From Finegoldia magna ATCC 29328 (lineage in GTDB: Bacteria > Bacillota > Clostridia > Tissierellales > Peptoniphilaceae), in contig NC_010376.1 of the NCBI RefSeq assembly GCF_000010185.1, positions 1,311,501 through 1,375,500 of the forward strand: DNA of 64,000 nucleotides, written 5' to 3'. The notes beneath the pieces are model-generated. The model was not told the origin of the DNA. It saw only the letters and a list, made by a program, of their open reading frames with translations, and searched no databases. The first letter of the stretch is position 1. Each line of letters opens with the position of its first letter. Shown here piece after piece: positions 35,349 through 44,178 of this stretch. Both the position numbers and the translations under genes were made by a program.

Positions 35349-36415
35349 CCATACTCCTTTAACAAATCGTAAATCACAAACGCCGTGATAGATTCCATAA
35401 CACTTACAGCCCTGATTCCAATGCTTGGATCATGCCTTCCCTCAACGGTCAAAGTAGTGTTTGTTCTATTTCTCAAATCAATTGTTTCTTGTGTTATTCC
35501 AATCGATGCAGGTGGTTTGAAAGTAACTAAGGAAATTATAGGCATTCCCGTAGAAATCCCTCCAAGTATTCCTCCGTTGTAATTCGTTTTGGTTTTAATC
35601 TGTTCGTTTTCAATATAATAGCAGTCATTCACAACAGACGCATTTGATTTGTCGAATGATTTTCCCAAGCCAAATTCAACCGATTTTACTGCACCAATTC
35701 CAAAATAACTTTGCGACAATCTTGATTCAATCGAATCAAAAAGCGTATCCCCAACACCTGCTCTCAAATTATACACAACAGTTTCAACGCTTGATCCAAT
35801 GGAATCTTTTTTATCTCTTAAACTTTCTATTTTCTTATCTATTTTATCAATTATTTTATCATTTATTACTTCGATTTTTTTATTTTTCAAATCACTGTAG
35901 TCTGTAAATTTTAAATCATCAAATCTTTCATCTACAATATCACCGAGTGAATACAAGTGGCTGAACACATAAATATCGTGTTGTTTCAAAATTTCTTTTG
36001 CAATAAATCCTGCCACGTTAATCACTGCAGTTAATCTTCCAGAAAAATGCCCGCTTCCGTTGATATCGTTGAAACCATTGTATCTAACAGTTGCAGGATA
36101 GTCTGCATGCGATGGTCTTGGCGTATTATAGATATTTGAATAATCTTTTGAATGATGATCTGAGTTTTTAATCACAAAAGATAGTGGAGCACCCGTTGTT
36201 GTATCATTCAAAATCCCCGATACGAACTCAACCTCATCGGATTCTTTTCTCAGTGTAGTGTTGGATTTGCCGGGAGATCTTCTTTTCATGTGTGCCCTCA
36301 ATTTTTCGTAGTCGATTTTGATTCCTGGATCAACTCCATCAATCACTCCACCAATCATCGAGCCATGAGACTCTCCCCACACATTTAACTTAACTAATTT
36401 ACCTATCGATGACAT
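35324..36415 (-). CDS. aroC: Chorismate synthase
   Basis: 363 aa, last step to chorismate, needs reduced FMN. Signatures NVWGESHGSMIGGVIDGVDPG at the N-terminus, RPSHADYPA with GSGHFSGR near residue 115, and RHDPSIGIRAV near the C-terminus. Overlaps aroA by 17 bp. Confidence 0.97.
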   Translation of the reverse strand: MSSIGKLVKLNVWGESHGSMIGGVIDGVDPGIKIDYEKLRAHMKRRSPGKSNTTLRKESDEVEFVSGILNDTTTGAPLSFVIKNSDHHSKDYSNIYNTPRPSHADYPATVRYNGFNDINGSGHFSGRLTAVINVAGFIAKEILKQHDIYVFSHLYSLGDIVDERFDDLKFTDYSDLKNKKIEVINDKIIDKIDKKIESLRDKKDSIGSSVETVVYNLRAGVGDTLFDSIESRLSQSYFGIGAVKSVEFGLGKSFDKSNASVVNDCYYIENEQIKTKTNYNGGILGGISTGMPIISLVTFKPPASIGITQETIDLRNRTNTTLTVEGRHDPSIGIRAVSVMESITAFVIYDLLKEYGWKNLEKK

Positions 36416-37595
36416 CGCTACCCAACCTTTCTATTTCATCAAAAAACGATGGATAAGATTTCTTCACAGCTTGCCAATCTTTTATCTCAACTTCTTTTGT
36501 AATGATCGAAGCTATTGTGGCTGCCATTACAATTCTGTGATCATCACAAGAATTTACAACTGCAGGTTTCATTTCTGATTTGTAAATTACGAGATTATCT
36601 CCTTCTATCTCGCAGTTTACGCCGAATGATTTTAACATATCGTAAGTTGATTTAATTCTATCCGATTCTTTGAGTCTCAATCTTTTGGCGTTTTTTAAGA
36701 CTGATTTGTCGCATTTTTGAGACAAAACCACCGCCAAAATTACAAATAAATCTGGCGTTTGTGATATATCGATTTCGCAGTAAACCTCGTTATTTTCAAT
36801 TTTTTCTAGAAACTCAACGATTTTTCTGTCTGCTTGTACCGAATCCTTTTTCAAATTTTCAACTTTTATATCTGCACCCAATGCATTTGCGCACCAGAAA
36901 AATGCTGCGTTTGACCAATCTCCTTCTACGATGATTTTTCCTGGAGATTTTAATGCACCTGGTTTTACGATGACTTTGTCGATCAAAATCTCAGAATCTA
37001 CACCAAATAATTTTAAACATTCTTGTGTGATTTTGATATATCCAGTAGATTCCAATTTTGATGATAATTTGATTTCGCAGCCACCTATTAGTGGTGCAAT
37101 CATCATTATTGCAGAGATATATTGGCTGGAGACATCGCCTGGAAATTCGAAATCAATTTTGTGAAAAGTTCCATCAACCGTAAACGGAAGTTTCTCTTCA
37201 CTAAAAGTAAGACCCGATAATTTCAATTGATCCACCAATTCTTTTATCGGCCTATCTTGTAGTCTTCCGCTACATTGTATATTTGTTTTTTGTGATAAAA
37301 AACTTACCAATGGCAACAGAAATCTAAAAGTTGAACCTGAATCATTCACATTGATATCAGACACATCTTTTTGAAAAAAAGAAGGATGAACTGTAACTTC
37401 GTTTTCATTTATTTCGATTTCTACTCCCAAATTTCTCAAACAGTCAATAGTTGTCATTATATCGTTTGAAAATTCGTTAATGATAATAGTAGTGTCTGTA
37501 TCTGCAACACTTGCCAAAATCAAAAACCTGTGTGCAAATGATTTGGAAGATATAGCATCCACCTTTCCCTGTAATTTGTCAGTTTTAATCTTCAT
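36399..37595 (-). CDS. aroA: 5-enolpyruvylshikimate-3-phosphate synthase
   Basis: 398 aa. Adds enolpyruvate to shikimate-3-phosphate. SKSFAHRFLILAS near residue 20, NDSGSTFRFLLP (PEP-site loop) near 85, LQDRPIKELVDQL, and RLRLKESDRIKST near 320. The loop reads NDSGSTFR rather than NAGTAMR, as in class II (glyphosate-tolerant type) enzymes. ATG 37595 chosen over a GTG three codons upstream. Overlaps aroB by 11 bp. Confidence 0.96.
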   Translation of the reverse strand: MKIKTDKLQGKVDAISSKSFAHRFLILASVADTDTTIIINEFSNDIMTTIDCLRNLGVEIEINENEVTVHPSFFQKDVSDINVNDSGSTFRFLLPLVSFLSQKTNIQCSGRLQDRPIKELVDQLKLSGLTFSEEKLPFTVDGTFHKIDFEFPGDVSSQYISAIMMIAPLIGGCEIKLSSKLESTGYIKITQECLKLFGVDSEILIDKVIVKPGALKSPGKIIVEGDWSNAAFFWCANALGADIKVENLKKDSVQADRKIVEFLEKIENNEVYCEIDISQTPDLFVILAVVLSQKCDKSVLKNAKRLRLKESDRIKSTYDMLKSFGVNCEIEGDNLVIYKSEMKPAVVNSCDDHRIVMAATIASIITKEVEIKDWQAVKKSYPSFFDEIERLGSDVIDR

Positions 37596-38616
37596 AAATA
37601 TCACTCAAAACCTTTTTGTAATCAGATTTATTCATGCTTAAAATCGTACAATCACCGATTTTTTCTGAAATTATCAAAGATATCATGTCTTTTGTGTTCT
37701 TCTTGTCACGAAGAGTTACATCGTACACATCATCTACAGAATAATCATAGCTATCATCTAAATTATACATTTTCAAAACATTCAATATCCTGTCGTAGTC
37801 TTTGCTGTATTTTTTCGCCATGCATTTCATTCCATAAGCTACGCCATGCCCATGCATCACACTATAATCTGATAATTTTTCGACAGCGTGACCCAATGTA
37901 TGCCCGTAATTTAATAATCTCCTCAAGTTCTGTTCCAATTTATCTTTAAGCACGATATCCTTTTTGATAGTTACACAAATTTCTACAATTTCTGATAAAT
38001 TGCTTTGTTTTGTGTATCTTCTGGAACTTATCATGTCAAATAATTCCTCATCAAAACAAATTGCGTATTTGATTATTTCTCCAAATCCATCTTCAAATAC
38101 GTAATCGTCCAATGTTTTTAGTAAAAGTGGGTCGATAATACAAAGTGCAGGATCTTTAAAAGCACCAATCAAATTTTTCCCAGTTGGTAAATCAATTCCC
38201 GTCTTTGAGCCTACAGAAGAATCCACCATTGACAAAACAGTCGTGGGAATTTGAATAAAATCAATTCCTCTCATGAAAGTCGCTGCCACAAATCCAGCCA
38301 AATCACCGACAACTCCTCCACCAAAAGCAATCACAGTGTCATTTCTGTGATAAGACAAACTCATGTAATTCATTATTTTTTCGTATTCAGATATGCATTT
38401 GGAAGATTCACCAGGTTTAATCACGTAAAATTCATGCTCAATTTCCAAATCGTCTAGTAAAATATCCAATGTTTTATGATGATATCTGTCCACATTTTCG
38501 TCAGTAATAACAATCGCCTTGGATTTTATGAAATTTTTCAAATAATCTCTTGATTGATTTAAAGCATCTAATCCAATCATGCAGTCGTAATTATTCACAT
38601 TGATTACTGAATACAT
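37585..38616 (-). CDS. aroB: 3-dehydroquinate synthase
   Basis: 343 aa NAD- and zinc-dependent cyclase, second step of the pathway. AFGGGVVGDLAGFVAATFMRG near residue 97, KNLIGAFKDP, zinc ligands in NYGHTLGHAVE (His pair near 245) and in MHGHGVAYGM. Overlaps aroF by 13 bp. Confidence 0.97.
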   Translation of the reverse strand: MYSVINVNNYDCMIGLDALNQSRDYLKNFIKSKAIVITDENVDRYHHKTLDILLDDLEIEHEFYVIKPGESSKCISEYEKIMNYMSLSYHRNDTVIAFGGGVVGDLAGFVAATFMRGIDFIQIPTTVLSMVDSSVGSKTGIDLPTGKNLIGAFKDPALCIIDPLLLKTLDDYVFEDGFGEIIKYAICFDEELFDMISSRRYTKQSNLSEIVEICVTIKKDIVLKDKLEQNLRRLLNYGHTLGHAVEKLSDYSVMHGHGVAYGMKCMAKKYSKDYDRILNVLKMYNLDDSYDYSVDDVYDVTLRDKKNTKDMISLIISEKIGDCTILSMNKSDYKKVLSDIYED

Positions 38617-39605
38617 TGTCTTAATTTCCTTACTTTTCTCATTATTGTTCTAAATCTTTCGCAAGTGACAGATTGTGGTCCATCGCTAAGTGCATTTTCA
38701 GGATCATTGTGAACTTCAATCATAAGCCCATCGCAGCCTGCAGCAGTCGATGCAAGTGATAGCGGTTCAATCAAAGTATATTTGCCGCTTGCGTGTGATG
38801 GATCCATAATTATAGGAAGTTGTGACAATTCTTTCATCACAGAAATAGCTGAAATATCCAAAGTATTTCTTGTATAAGTTTCGAAAGTTCGAATTCCTCT
38901 CTCACACAACACGACATTTTCGTTGCCACCAGTCATAATGTACTCAGCGCTCATTATCCATTCTTTGTAAGTCGCGCACAAACCTCTTTTTAGCAATACT
39001 GGTTTATCTGAACGTCCCAACTCTTTAAGCAAGGAATAATTTTGCATATTTCTAGCTCCAACTTGCAACATATCTACATCGTTGAAATAATCCAAGTCAG
39101 ACAAATCCATAATCTCTGTAATAATCGGAAGTCCAGTTTCTTTTTTTGCTTGAATTAACAAATCAATTCCTTTTTTACCTAATCCTTGAAAAGCATAAGG
39201 CGATGATCTTGGCTTAAATGCTCCACCTCGAAGGATATTTGCTCCGTTTTCCTTCACACTTTTTGCAATTGTAATGATTTGTTCTTCGCTTTCAACAGAA
39301 CAAGGACCTGCCATCACGCAGAAATTCCCGTCACCTATTTTGACGCCGTCTACATCGACAATTTTAGGTTGTGGATGGTTTTTCTTATTCGCCTTGCTAA
39401 AAGGTTCTTCAATTCTAATAACTTTATCCACGATATCAAAACGCGATATTAATTTTTCATCAATACTTGAAGTATCTCCTATCAATGAAATAATCGTGTA
39501 TCTATCGCCAACAGTCTCGTCAACTCTGACGTTTTGTTCATTTAAAAAATTTATTAATTTTTTTACTTCCTTTTCGTTAGGATTTCTTTTTAATTTTACT
39601 ATCAT
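38604..39605 (-). CDS. aroF: 3-deoxy-7-phosphoheptulonate (DAHP) synthase, type I-beta with regulatory N-domain
   Basis: 333 aa. Entry enzyme of the pathway, joining PEP and erythrose-4-phosphate. Residues 1-70 are a ferredoxin-like domain (KRNPNEKEVKKLINFLNEQNV), as in the Thermotoga-type enzyme where it gives feedback inhibition. The catalytic barrel shows VMAGPCSVES, GGAFKPRSSPYAFQG and MDPSHASGKYTL. First gene of the aro operon; the region upstream is short (92 bp) and divergent from the next gene, with no T-box visible. Confidence 0.96.
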   Translation of the reverse strand: MIVKLKRNPNEKEVKKLINFLNEQNVRVDETVGDRYTIISLIGDTSSIDEKLISRFDIVDKVIRIEEPFSKANKKNHPQPKIVDVDGVKIGDGNFCVMAGPCSVESEEQIITIAKSVKENGANILRGGAFKPRSSPYAFQGLGKKGIDLLIQAKKETGLPIITEIMDLSDLDYFNDVDMLQVGARNMQNYSLLKELGRSDKPVLLKRGLCATYKEWIMSAEYIMTGGNENVVLCERGIRTFETYTRNTLDISAISVMKELSQLPIIMDPSHASGKYTLIEPLSLASTAAGCDGLMIEVHNDPENALSDGPQSVTCERFRTIMRKVRKLRQCIQ

Positions 39606-39697
39606 AATTTTCTCCGATAATCTTATTCTAATAATAGTATATCAAAACTTGAAAATTTAGTATAATATAAGTAGAGAAATTTAGAAAGAGTGATAAC

Positions 39698-40069
39698 ATG
39701 ATAGAATCAAACGATTGGCTATTAAAACAAATCAACGTAGTAAGTGAATTTTTGCAAAAATTATTTACAGATATGGAAACAAGTAGAAAATTAAACGAAA
39801 ATGAACAATACCAAAAAGATTCATTCGAATTTGAAAGATTGTTGGAAAATCTTATCGAAGAAGATAGAATTAATGATGCAGAAAATATTTTATTCGAAAA
39901 GCTAGAGACAAATAATCTAATGTATGCGACAATTGCTACTAGATTTTATGACAAATTAAAAGGACTTTCCGACGAAAAACTTCAAAAATCAAACTACAGT
40001 CGTGACGAAATCCTACAAGGATTAAACGATATGTGTGATATGTTTGGTTTGGAAATATTTAAGGGATAA
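39698..40069 (+). CDS. Small helical protein, DUF6483-like, unknown function
   Basis: 123 aa, acidic, mostly helical, no membrane segment. MIESNDWLLKQINVVSEFLQKLF at the start resembles small Firmicutes proteins grouped as DUF6483; I am not certain of the family. Ribosome binding site AAAGAGTG. Monocistronic, divergent from the aro operon and ended by a strong hairpin. Confidence 0.7.
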   Translation: MIESNDWLLKQINVVSEFLQKLFTDMETSRKLNENEQYQKDSFEFERLLENLIEEDRINDAENILFEKLETNNLMYATIATRFYDKLKGLSDEKLQKSNYSRDEILQGLNDMCDMFGLEIFKG

Positions 40070-40100
40070 AAAAACTGGTTTGTATAAACCAGTTTTTTTT
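40068..40100. terminator. Bidirectional terminator
   Basis: Stem aaaaactggttt / aaaccagttttt with loop gtat and runs of A before and T8 after; ends both the small plus-strand gene and the minus-strand ANT(6)-like gene. Confidence 0.9.
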
Positions 40101-40947
40101 AATCGTATGATCTTTGCCATATGTCTCTAATTTTTTGCATAATATCTCTGTCAACTCTCTTGGGATATTCGTATCCCAAAATTTCCGCAACGTGAAGTCC
40201 TTGTTTTCTAAATAGATCACATGATTTGAACAAAGTACTCCACAAGTTTTCCAATTCAGGTAACGGATATGTTTCCAAATATCTTTCATAGTGCTCTTTT
40301 GGAAGATACGTCTTGATGTATTCGTAATTGTATCCAATATTTACATTAAAATCGTAATTGCTTCCAATGTAGTAGCCAGTCATTTTATCTACGTTTTCTC
40401 TTACATGATAAAACATTTGAATGGCGTAGATTTCTTCTTTTCTATACAATCCCTTTGCAACGTTCAATGAATTTATGAACATTTGATTGACTAACGATTC
40501 GAATTCGTGTTTTGTTGGCTTTAATTGTCTGAAACAAACATCCGATTTCGTGCTATTTCCAACCAAAACTTGGTCTTTGTCCAGCAAAATTTCCGATTGA
40601 CTGTCTTCATTAATATAGGCTTGCATCGTGTTTTCTTTTATGAAAAATATTCTAATTTTCGAAATATCATCGAGAATAATAGTGTAGCTTATATTATGCG
40701 GATTAATTTTATTTGTATAAGTTAATTTGTCAGATTTTTCAAGCATTAATACATCACCAAACAAACTTTCAATGAAATGTGAATCCTTAAACTTTTCGAA
40801 ATCACTTACTCCGAAAACAAAATGATAATCAGTATTTTCGTCTTTTTTTATGGAAGGATTAAGTCTTCTTCCAGTTTCTATTAGACTTCTAACCTCTTCA
40901 TTTTGTTTTGAAAATTCAATAACTTTTCCTTTAATATTATTAACCAT
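40099..40947 (-). CDS. Aminoglycoside 6-adenylyltransferase-like protein with altered active site
   Basis: 282 aa, full length for ANT(6)/AadE proteins. The C-terminal half matches well: FINSLNVAKGLYRKEEIYAIQM, YYIGSNYDFNVNIGYNYEYIKTYLP, LENLWSTLFKSCDLFRK and VAEILGYEYP. At the N-terminal nucleotidyltransferase site the family's GSR...DYD reads GRR (26-28)...DYH (40-42), and the third acidic position (RIDLTL in ANT(6)) is KIRIFF (Arg99). Two of three metal-binding Asp are therefore gone, and adenylyl transfer to streptomycin is unlikely. Follows the HAD gene by 5 nt, in the same operon. It should not be annotated as a resistance gene without testing. Confidence 0.82.
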   Translation of the reverse strand: MVNNIKGKVIEFSKQNEEVRSLIETGRRLNPSIKKDENTDYHFVFGVSDFEKFKDSHFIESLFGDVLMLEKSDKLTYTNKINPHNISYTIILDDISKIRIFFIKENTMQAYINEDSQSEILLDKDQVLVGNSTKSDVCFRQLKPTKHEFESLVNQMFINSLNVAKGLYRKEEIYAIQMFYHVRENVDKMTGYYIGSNYDFNVNIGYNYEYIKTYLPKEHYERYLETYPLPELENLWSTLFKSCDLFRKQGLHVAEILGYEYPKRVDRDIMQKIRDIWQRSYD

Positions 40948-40952
40948 TCAAA

Positions 40953-41597
40953 TCACCTATCATTTTGATTAATCACATATTCATACACATCAGCTGGTTT
41001 TTCAGCGACAAAAACCGCATTTTCGTATTCATCTTCATTTCCAAATCCATATCCTGCAGCTATCGCCTTAATATTGTTAAGCCTTGCCCCTTCAATATCG
41101 TGATGTCTATCTCCAACCATAATAGATTCTTCTGGTTTTATACCAGTTTCATCTATCAAATAAGCTATTACATCTTCCTTCTCAACCCTCGATTGATCCA
41201 TAGTAGCACCAGCAGCATAAGAAAAATATTTCAACAGATTATTGTCCGCAAGAATTTTCTTGGCTGATGATTCAACTTTACTTGTAGCCAAATAAATTTT
41301 ATATCCTTTGTCGTGAAGTTTTTGTATAGTTTCTTCTATTCCATCGTACAAGTACATTTCCTTCATGCCTTTTTTGAAATAATAATCTCTGAAATCTTCA
41401 ATTCTATCTTTTGATTCTTCTTCACTAAAACCCAAATTCATGTAACTGTCTTTCAAAGGAGGTCCTATAAAAGATATAAGCTTACTTTCATCATATTTAA
41501 AATTTATTTTATCCAAACTAAACTTAACGGCATTTACAATCCCTTCATAAGAGTTTGTAATAGTTCCATCAAGATCAAATAATATATTCTTAATCAT
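40953..41597 (-). CDS. HAD-superfamily hydrolase, phosphoglycolate phosphatase-like
   Basis: 214 aa. HAD motifs: I LFDLDGTITNS (residues 6-16), II ATSK near 109, III Lys in the RVEKEDV region, IV MVGDRHHDIEGA near 165. A cap domain of about 60 residues after motif I puts it with the Gph/PpaX subclass. Substrate not determined. Paired with the ANT(6)-like gene. Confidence 0.9.
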   Translation of the reverse strand: MIKNILFDLDGTITNSYEGIVNAVKFSLDKINFKYDESKLISFIGPPLKDSYMNLGFSEEESKDRIEDFRDYYFKKGMKEMYLYDGIEETIQKLHDKGYKIYLATSKVESSAKKILADNNLLKYFSYAAGATMDQSRVEKEDVIAYLIDETGIKPEESIMVGDRHHDIEGARLNNIKAIAAGYGFGNEDEYENAVFVAEKPADVYEYVINQNDR

Positions 41598-41709
41598 AAT
41601 TCCCCTCTCGATTTATTATATCATAGCAAATTTAAATAAGCGTAATAATAAAATAAAATTTGCACCAATGACTATTTTATCATATATTTCGTTTTGTGTT
41701 TGAATTTTG

Positions 41710-41741
41710 GGCAAAAGAAAACCTCGCACTTGGCGAGGTTT
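41710..41741 (-). terminator. Terminator of the opp operon
   Basis: Perfect stem aaacctcgc / gcgaggttt; minus strand tail TTTTCTTTTG, 5 nt after the oppF stop. Confidence 0.88.
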
Positions 41742-41746
41742 GTAAT

Positions 41747-42922
41747 TTATTTTGTCATTCCTGTAGAATCGATGTTTCTAGCTTGAGCTTCATCTTCTAA
41801 TCTCTTGTCCATTTCAGCTTCTGCTGTTGTTTCTTCAACATTTTCTTCAGCTTCAACAGGTGTCGTACGACTAAGCTTTGCGTCTTGTTCTTTCATCGCT
41901 CTTAATCCTTCTTCTAAGCCTTTATCAAATAAGTGACATGCTACGAAGTGCTTATCGGAAATTTCTTGTAAAACTGGTCTGTCTTTTTTACAGATTTCCA
42001 TTGCGTAGTTACATCTTGTACAGAACTTACATCCTTCTGGCGCGTTTATTGGTGAAGGAATTTCACCTTGTAATTTAACACGGCCTTCACTTGAAACATC
42101 TGGATCTGGAATAGGAATTGCAGAAATCAATGCTTTAGTGTAAGGATGTAGTGGTTGATGATAAATCTTTGTGTTTGAAGATACTTCAACCATACTACCC
42201 AAATACATTACGCCGATTCTATCTGAAATGTGTTTTACCATTGACAAATCGTGTGAAATAAATAGGTAAGTTAATTTCTTTTCTCTTTGTAATTCAATAA
42301 GCAAGTTTACTACTTGTGCTTGAATACTTACATCAAGAGCTGAGATAGGTTCGTCACACACGATAAATTCAGGTTCTACAGCCAAAGCTCTGGCAATACC
42401 AATTCTTTGTCTTTGACCACCAGATAGTTCGTGTGGGAATCTAGCTCCGTGTTCAGCGTTAAGTCCTACAGTTTTTAATAATTCTGTAATTCTGTTTTGG
42501 ATATCTTTTTCTTTCATTTCAGGGAAGTGAACTCTGATACCTTCTCCAATAATATCGCCTATTGTCATCTTAGAATCTAGAGATGAGTATGGGTCTTGGA
42601 AAATCATTTGAGCTTTTTTCTTGAAAGCTTGTCTTTCTTTACCGCTCAATTTTGAAGTATCTTTTCCTTCATATATAACTTTACCATTTGTAGGATCGTA
42701 TAAGTTAATTACAGTTCTGCCGCATGTAGTTTTACCGCATCCAGATTCTCCTACAAGTCCGAAAGTTTCCCCTTTATATATTTTAAGATTTACATTTTCA
42801 ACAGCTTTTAAAGTCTTGTTCTTACCAACTTTGAAAAACTTATCTAAGTTTTCTAAATCAACAAGCACTTCTCTGTTTGAATAATCTATGTTTTTATCTT
42901 TAATAACTTTAGTTTCTGACAT
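41747..42922 (-). CDS. oppF: Oligopeptide ABC transporter ATP-binding protein OppF
   Basis: 391 aa. ABC ATPase with Walker A GESGCGKTT near residue 57, signature LSGGQRQRIGIARAL near 160, Walker B FIVCDEPISALD, and the C-terminal oligopeptide-specific region (IPSPINAPEGCKFCTRCNYA with Cys motif). Followed by an unusual acidic tail of about 50 residues (EAEENVEETTAEAEMDKRLE), absent from ordinary OppF. Last gene of the operon oppA-B-C-D-F. Confidence 0.94.
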   Translation of the reverse strand: MSETKVIKDKNIDYSNREVLVDLENLDKFFKVGKNKTLKAVENVNLKIYKGETFGLVGESGCGKTTCGRTVINLYDPTNGKVIYEGKDTSKLSGKERQAFKKKAQMIFQDPYSSLDSKMTIGDIIGEGIRVHFPEMKEKDIQNRITELLKTVGLNAEHGARFPHELSGGQRQRIGIARALAVEPEFIVCDEPISALDVSIQAQVVNLLIELQREKKLTYLFISHDLSMVKHISDRIGVMYLGSMVEVSSNTKIYHQPLHPYTKALISAIPIPDPDVSSEGRVKLQGEIPSPINAPEGCKFCTRCNYAMEICKKDRPVLQEISDKHFVACHLFDKGLEEGLRAMKEQDAKLSRTTPVEAEENVEETTAEAEMDKRLEDEAQARNIDSTGMTK

Positions 42923-42931
42923 AATTCACTC

Positions 42932-44167
42932 CTAATAAGGTCTTTCAACTTTTGGTGCTTGTTCATGTGTCAACCAACATCTGCAAACATGATGATCTGA
43001 GTATCTTGTTTCAGGCGGTTTCTTTTCTCTACAAATTTGCATTGCATAATCACATCTTGCAGCAAATGGACATCCTGGAATTTCCATCAATAAATCTGGT
43101 GGAGTTCCACCTAATGAATACAATTCATTATCTTTTGATGAGTCAAGTCTTGGAACACTCATCAACAATGCCCATGTGTATGGGTGATGTGCATCCTTAA
43201 ATATTTCTTGTACAGTACCAGTTTCCATAATTTCACCGGCATACATTACTTGAATTCTATCTGCAAAGTCAGCTACTACACCTAAATCGTGAGTTACAAG
43301 AACTATAGAAGTGTTTTTAGTGTCTCTCAATTCTCTCATCAAATCCAAAATTTGTGCTTGAATTGTTACATCTAGTGCTGTAGTTGGTTCGTCAGCTAAA
43401 ATAACATTAGGGTTACATGCCAATGCAATGGCAATCATAACTCTTTGTCTCATACCACCAGATAATTCGTGTGGATATTGTTTAACACGTTCTTCAGCAT
43501 TAGGAATATTTACAGTCTTTAACAATTTAACAGCTTCTTTTTTTGCTTCATCCTTTGATAAATCAGTGTGCAATAAAAGTGATTCTGTAATTTGTTTACC
43601 TATTTTCATTGTTGGGTTAAGAGAAGTCATAGGGTCTTGGAATATCATAGATACATCAGATCCCTTGTATTGTCTCAATCTCTTTTTGTCCATTTTAAGA
43701 ACTTGTTCATCCATATATTTAATTGAAGATGGTTCTTTGATAACTGCTGATTGAGGTAAAATTTGAAGTATAGACTTACTTACTACTGTTTTACCACATC
43801 CAGATTCACCTACTAAGGCCAACGCTTCTCCATCGTAAATGTCAAAGCTTACGCCTCTTACAGCCTTTACTTCTCCAGCGTAAGTATTGAAAGATACATT
43901 CAAGTTATCTACTTCAATTACTTTTGGTCTGTTAGTGTAATCCTTAGCTACTCTTGCAGTTCTTGTAATTTCTTCTGATAAATTTATTTTTTCGTTCATA
44001 TTATTTTCTTCGTTAACTATATCTTCTACAACTTCAGATGAAACAAACTTAGTTGTTGTTTCAACTTCACCATTTTCATCAATAGCAGTTTCTTCAACAA
44101 ATGTTTCTTCTGAAAGACTTTGTTCTCTTTTTAATTCGTCTACATCTTTGTATTTATTCTTGCTCAT
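42932..44167 (-). CDS. oppD: Oligopeptide ABC transporter ATP-binding protein OppD
   Basis: 411 aa. Begins with an acidic extension of about 80 residues (KREQSLSEETFVEETAIDEN...) before the usual start of the ABC domain (VIEVDNLNVSFNTYAGEVKAV). Walker A GESGCGKTV near residue 118, signature LSGGMRQRVMIAIAL near 220, Walker B VILADEPTTALD, and the C-terminal MEIPGCPFAARCDYA Cys region. 9 nt before oppF. The ribosome binding site AGGAGG lies directly before the long start, so the extension is likely translated. Confidence 0.94.
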   Translation of the reverse strand: MSKNKYKDVDELKREQSLSEETFVEETAIDENGEVETTTKFVSSEVVEDIVNEENNMNEKINLSEEITRTARVAKDYTNRPKVIEVDNLNVSFNTYAGEVKAVRGVSFDIYDGEALALVGESGCGKTVVSKSILQILPQSAVIKEPSSIKYMDEQVLKMDKKRLRQYKGSDVSMIFQDPMTSLNPTMKIGKQITESLLLHTDLSKDEAKKEAVKLLKTVNIPNAEERVKQYPHELSGGMRQRVMIAIALACNPNVILADEPTTALDVTIQAQILDLMRELRDTKNTSIVLVTHDLGVVADFADRIQVMYAGEIMETGTVQEIFKDAHHPYTWALLMSVPRLDSSKDNELYSLGGTPPDLLMEIPGCPFAARCDYAMQICREKKPPETRYSDHHVCRCWLTHEQAPKVERPY

Positions 44168-44178
44168 GTTTTTTCCTC

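Noticed and set aside
39606-39697. T-box or amino-acid riboswitch before aroF
   Set aside because: The gap is only 92 bp, too short, and no T-box core or antiterminator is visible.
40059-40337. 92-codon minus-strand frame at the end of the ANT(6)-like gene, which could suggest a frameshift
   Set aside because: The ANT(6)-like reading frame is continuous and matches the family to its end, so this second frame is a shadow and no frameshift is needed.
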